From Actinomycetota bacterium (GTDB taxonomy: Bacteria > Actinomycetota > Acidimicrobiia > Acidimicrobiales > Ilumatobacteraceae), in assembly GCA_030645495.1 (NCBI GenBank), contig JAUSLV010000016.1, positions 96,380 through 160,379 of the forward strand: a stretch of 64,000 bases of DNA, in the 5' to 3' direction. The notes beneath the pieces are model-generated. The model was not told the DNA's origin and made no database searches. It saw only the letters and a list, made by a program, of their open reading frames with translations. Shown here piece by piece: positions 61,790-64,000 of the stretch (position 1 is the stretch's first letter; every line of letters begins with the position of its first letter). The translations under genes and the position numbers were made by a program.

Positions 61790-61800
61790 GGGAAGCAAGT

Positions 61801-61828
61801 GTGGCCGCTTCCTCGCGGAAGCGGCCAC
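61801..61828 (-). terminator. Perfect hairpin between cytochrome and GGR genes
   Basis: GTGGCCGCTTCC and GGAAGCGGCCAC pair perfectly in a 12-bp stem with a 4-nt loop. It is downstream of the cytochrome c gene in its direction of transcription and 12 nt before the GGR start. No long T run is present. Confidence 0.6.
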
Positions 61829-61849
61829 CTCAAGATCTGATCGACGATG

Positions 61850-61897
61850 TCGCTGCCGCCACTGTCGCTGCCGCCACTGTCGCCGGTGTCGCCGGTG
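61850..61897. repeat. Two tandem duplications 3' of the cytochrome c gene
   Basis: TCGCTGCCGCCACTG occurs twice head to tail (61850-61864, 61865-61879), followed by TCGCCGGTG twice (61880-61888, 61889-61897). On the minus strand these can be read as Gly/Asp/Ser repeats of a 39-residue frame (61905 to 61786) whose stop overlaps the GGR start codon. Confidence 0.8.
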
Positions 61898-61942
61898 TCG
61901 AGCATTGCCGCACCGGGATGCTGCTGGTCGGCGGTGACTGGC

Positions 61943-62743
61943 TCAGGCTCCGGTGGGGCCGGAACCGGGCAGCGGCACGCTGCCGATCGCCATCACGCCC
62001 TCGAACTGCTCGTGGAGGTTGTCGAAGGTGGCCGTGCCGGCCTCGAGCGCGAGGTAGATCTCCGACTCGGGGCTGCACCAGGCGAGGAACTCCTCGCTGT
62101 CTTCGGCAGCACCGGCGAGGTCGAAGCGCTCGTGGCACACCACAGCGAGGATCTCGACGTCGGTGAGCCCGAGGCCGCTTGCGGCCGCGGGCATGACACC
62201 GGAGGCGCCGGCGACGTGGGCGCCGCCCTCGCGGTTGGGGTCGCCCGCGACTTGCACGCCGGCGGCGACGTAGGCGGCGCTGCCCAGCTTGACCCAGCGC
62301 AGCTGGTCTTCGATGTGGGGGAAGGTGGTGGTGACGGAGCCACCGGTGAACGCGTAGCCGACGCCGCCTTCGCCGCCTGCCCCGTGACACGAGCCGCAGT
62401 TGCCGGCGTACACCTTGGTGCCGGCGCCCAGCGGGCCGGTGGCCTTGGCCACCACGGGCTTCAGGGCCAGCACGTACATGAACATCCAGACCGGCAGGAT
62501 GCTGAGCGTGAGCATGGCCCACACCGGGATCTTCTTGCGCGCCTTGTAGGCGGCAACCACCGGGATGTCGGGCTTGGCCGGCGGCGGGCCGGCGGGCACG
62601 GCCGGTGCCTTGGGTGCGGCCACTGCGGGTGCGGCGGCATTCGGAACGGCAGGAGTGGCAGCAGCAGCGGGGGCGGCGGCGTCGCCAGCAGCGCCACGGC
62701 GCGCCTGGCTGCGCTTCAGCAGGTGCTCGGGAATCTCGGTCAC
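61943..62743 (-). CDS. Membrane-anchored cytochrome c
   Basis: A 266-residue protein. Residues 1-68 form a cytoplasmic Ala/Pro-rich stretch, one membrane helix lies at about 72-92 (WAMLTLSILPVWMFMYVLAL), and the mature part is a class I cytochrome c: haem site GNCGSCHGAGG, with a Met ligand probably in GVMPA. Only one CxxCH is present. The GTG start (MTEIPEHLLKRSQ) is used. It is divergent from the ferredoxin/cytochrome b operon and is probably part of the same electron-transfer chain. Confidence 0.8.
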   Translation of the reverse strand: MTEIPEHLLKRSQARRGAAGDAAAPAAAATPAVPNAAAPAVAAPKAPAVPAGPPPAKPDIPVVAAYKARKKIPVWAMLTLSILPVWMFMYVLALKPVVAKATGPLGAGTKVYAGNCGSCHGAGGEGGVGYAFTGGSVTTTFPHIEDQLRWVKLGSAAYVAAGVQVAGDPNREGGAHVAGASGVMPAAASGLGLTDVEILAVVCHERFDLAGAAEDSEEFLAWCSPESEIYLALEAGTATFDNLHEQFEGVMAIGSVPLPGSGPTGA

Positions 62744-63007
62744 GTCGTGAACGATAGACGCCAGAGGGCTGCATTCGGGAAATCCGAGGGCTGCACTTCG
62801 CCACGCGATGACGTCGCGCCCACGTCCGCGCAGCGAGTGCGTGCACGAGTTCACAACGGGAGCGGCGCGCGGCTGCACCGCGTGGTAGACCGAAGCAGTG
62901 ACAGCTGTCCACGAGCCCTCGTGCCGCGTTCTCGCGGACGAACTGGTATTCACCTGGGGTCTGGTGGCTACAGTTTGTGCAGCAGTTCACGAGGAAGGGC
63001 AGCGGAG
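62744..63007. other. 264-bp intergenic region between divergent respiratory genes
   Basis: No gene or convincing RNA element is recognised here. It must contain promoters for both the cytochrome c gene and the membrane protein/ferredoxin operon. An A+T-richer patch (AACTGGTATTC near 62941) is the only obvious weak spot. A GAGGAAGGG ribosome site lies at 62990-62998. Confidence 0.6.
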
Positions 63008-63496
63008 TTGCTGATTGCATTCGAAACCAACCCACTGAAGTGGCCGGGCATGAACCAGGCCTTCCTGTTCTCGTTCCTGCTCACCACGATCGGGGCACTG
63101 GTCGTCATCCCCTACGCAAAGCGCCGGCCGAAGGGCACGCCCACCTCGTGGGGCGAGGCCATGCTGGCTTCCGTCTACGTCTTCGGCCTGATGTTCGTGG
63201 GCTTCGGCATCGTGCCCGACAAGTTCATCGCCCACGCCGACGGTGAGCTGGGCTGGAGCAAGAACCTCATCATCTACGGCCCCGGCGACATCTTCAAGCC
63301 GAAGGCGCTCGGCGGCAACTGGCCCTTTCACATGTCGTACGAAGCAGTTCGCGACATCGTCGTGGTCGTCATCCACGTGTGGTACTTCGGCCTGATGATC
63401 TTCCTCTGGGGCGTCTGGCAGAAGCGTGGCGACGGCAAGCCCAGCACCGAGCTGGCCACCAGCACCTTCGGCCGCCCGCTGGTGAAGAAGAGCTGA
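63008..63496 (+). CDS. Membrane protein of a cytochrome b/ferredoxin operon
   Basis: A 162-residue protein with three to four hydrophobic segments (FLFSFLLTTIGALVVIPYA, AMLASVYVFGLMFVGFGIV, IVVVVIHVWYFGLMIFLWGV). His residues lie in HMSYEA and VIHVWYF, possible haem or quinone-site residues. The TTG start 63008 follows GAGGAAGGG at proper distance. No family is recognised with certainty. It is 2 nt upstream of the ferredoxin gene, so it is presumably a subunit or anchor of the same complex. Confidence 0.7.
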   Translation: MLIAFETNPLKWPGMNQAFLFSFLLTTIGALVVIPYAKRRPKGTPTSWGEAMLASVYVFGLMFVGFGIVPDKFIAHADGELGWSKNLIIYGPGDIFKPKALGGNWPFHMSYEAVRDIVVVVIHVWYFGLMIFLWGVWQKRGDGKPSTELATSTFGRPLVKKS

Positions 63497-63498
63497 GC

Positions 63499-63912
63499 AT
63501 GGCGAAGACCGATGCCAACCCACCGATGATGCCGTACACCGACGAGTACCAACTCGTCGAGGTCGACGCGGACTACCTGTCGAAGGCCGTCAAGCCGAAG
63601 CAGTTCATCCACATCGACCAGACGGAATGCATCATGTGCGAGGGCTGCGTCGACATCTGCCCGTGGAAGTGCATCCACATGGTGTCGCCCGACGCGATCG
63701 CCGACGCCAGCAACACCGAGAAGCCGGGGCTCGACCCCAGCGACAACGTCCTGTTCATCATCGATGACGACATCTGCACACGGTGCCAACTGTGTGTCGA
63801 TCGCTGCCCGACGGGCGTGATCATCCTCGGCAAGGCAGGAGCTCCTGTCGGGACCGGCGATTCGCACACCCGGACCAACAACCACGGCTACGCCTACGGC
63901 ATGCGGCTGTAA
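63499..63912 (+). CDS. Two-cluster 4Fe-4S ferredoxin-like protein
   Basis: A 137-residue protein with two CxxCxxCxxxC(P) motifs: ECIMCEGCVDICPWKC (Cys44, 47, 50, 54) and CTRCQLCVDRCPTG (Cys93, 96, 99, 103). About 30 extra residues separate them, a larger spacing than in simple bacterial ferredoxins, and a 40-residue leader precedes. There is no signal peptide. It probably passes electrons to or from the membrane complex encoded around it. An AAAGGA ribosome site follows it, serving the next gene. Confidence 0.86.
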   Translation: MAKTDANPPMMPYTDEYQLVEVDADYLSKAVKPKQFIHIDQTECIMCEGCVDICPWKCIHMVSPDAIADASNTEKPGLDPSDNVLFIIDDDICTRCQLCVDRCPTGVIILGKAGAPVGTGDSHTRTNNHGYAYGMRL

Positions 63913-63922
63913 AGGAACAACA

Positions 63923-64000
63923 GTGGCAAAGATCATCGACGAAACCCCCCGTCCCACCATCAAGGACCGTCTCGGCAAGACCACGGCGAGCGTCCAGGGC
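63923..64000 (+). CDS. Start of probable cytochrome b subunit gene (cut by window)
   Basis: The first 26 codons of a gene starting at GTG 63923, 7 nt after AAAGGA. The visible peptide is polar (AKIIDETPRPTIKDRLGKTT), as in the cytoplasmic leader of cytochrome b proteins, but the diagnostic haem helices are beyond the window. The call rests mainly on context (ferredoxin and cytochrome c neighbours). Confidence 0.5.
   Translation, partial: MAKIIDETPRPTIKDRLGKTTASVQG

Overview
The window is a high-GC (visibly about two thirds G+C), densely packed bacterial chromosome segment. Gram-positive-type Tad pilus loci, ClpC, DisA/RadA, menaquinol-type respiratory genes, frequent GTG/TTG starts, many 4-nt ATGA/GTGA stop-start overlaps and Thr/Pro-rich secreted proteins with C-terminal membrane anchors point to an actinomycete. 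The overall gene mix is most like the class Acidimicrobiia (Ilumatobacter/Microthrix relatives); that placement is inference from gene content, not a database result.

Layout. 1-1.65 kb: end of an acetyltransferase gene, a VapBC/FitAB-type toxin-antitoxin pair, a convergent XRE regulator + GNAT pair whose GNAT gene is frameshifted, and tRNA-Arg. 1.7-3.6 kb: a LysM cell-wall hydrolase and tRNA-Ser. 3.8-13.0 kb: a long, translationally coupled Tad pilus operon (prepilin peptidase, CpaB, CpaE, TadA, TadB, TadC, a small membrane protein, three TadE/F/G-type pseudopilins), ending in a membrane-spanning LysM/wHTH-BTAD regulator. 13.1-16.2 kb: two small exported proteins, a sulfide:quinone-oxidoreductase-like flavoprotein with a 49-residue partner, tRNA-Thr. 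16.2-25.2 kb: holB, tmk, an EamA transporter, topA, an MMPL exporter and rsgA. 25.2-29.9 kb: an anchored exported protein and a second, compact Tad operon on the minus strand (cpaE, tadA, tadB, tadC, flp pilin, tadE) followed by a STAS-domain gene. 30-41 kb: metabolic and surface genes, a selenocysteine tRNA, a sigma-70 factor, a BI-1-like membrane protein, a Tat-exported protein, an acetyltransferase/ferritin-like/UbiB-kinase gene string and a cysteine-less DksA-like protein. 41.1-45.4 kb: a complete sugar-type ABC importer. 45.4-46.5 kb: a DUF559/AbiEi-like nuclease gene bracketed by 75-bp inverted repeats. 46.6-51.4 kb: cyclophilin, YcaQ-like glycosylase, AI-2E-family permease, asparaginase and a metallo-beta-lactamase-fold hydrolase. 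51.4-57.8 kb: disA, radA, two membrane-associated genes and clpC. 57.9-61.8 kb: esterase lipoprotein, polyprenyl synthase, VOC protein and geranylgeranyl-reductase-like flavoprotein. 61.9-64 kb: an anchored cytochrome c, and a divergent run of a membrane protein, a two-cluster ferredoxin and the start of a gene that is probably cytochrome b.

How it fits together. The two Tad loci are complementary: the first supplies the only prepilin peptidase and CpaB, the second supplies the only canonical Flp pilin, so they may form one machine or share processing. The polyprenyl synthase and geranylgeranyl-reductase-like gene suggest isoprenoid/menaquinone side-chain chemistry; the SQR-like and cytochrome/ferredoxin genes point to quinone-linked respiration. 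The most unusual items are the inverted-repeat-bracketed DUF559 gene, the membrane LysM-wHTH-BTAD regulator, the paired Tad loci, the broken XRE-GNAT pair and the selenocysteine tRNA without any other selenium gene in view.
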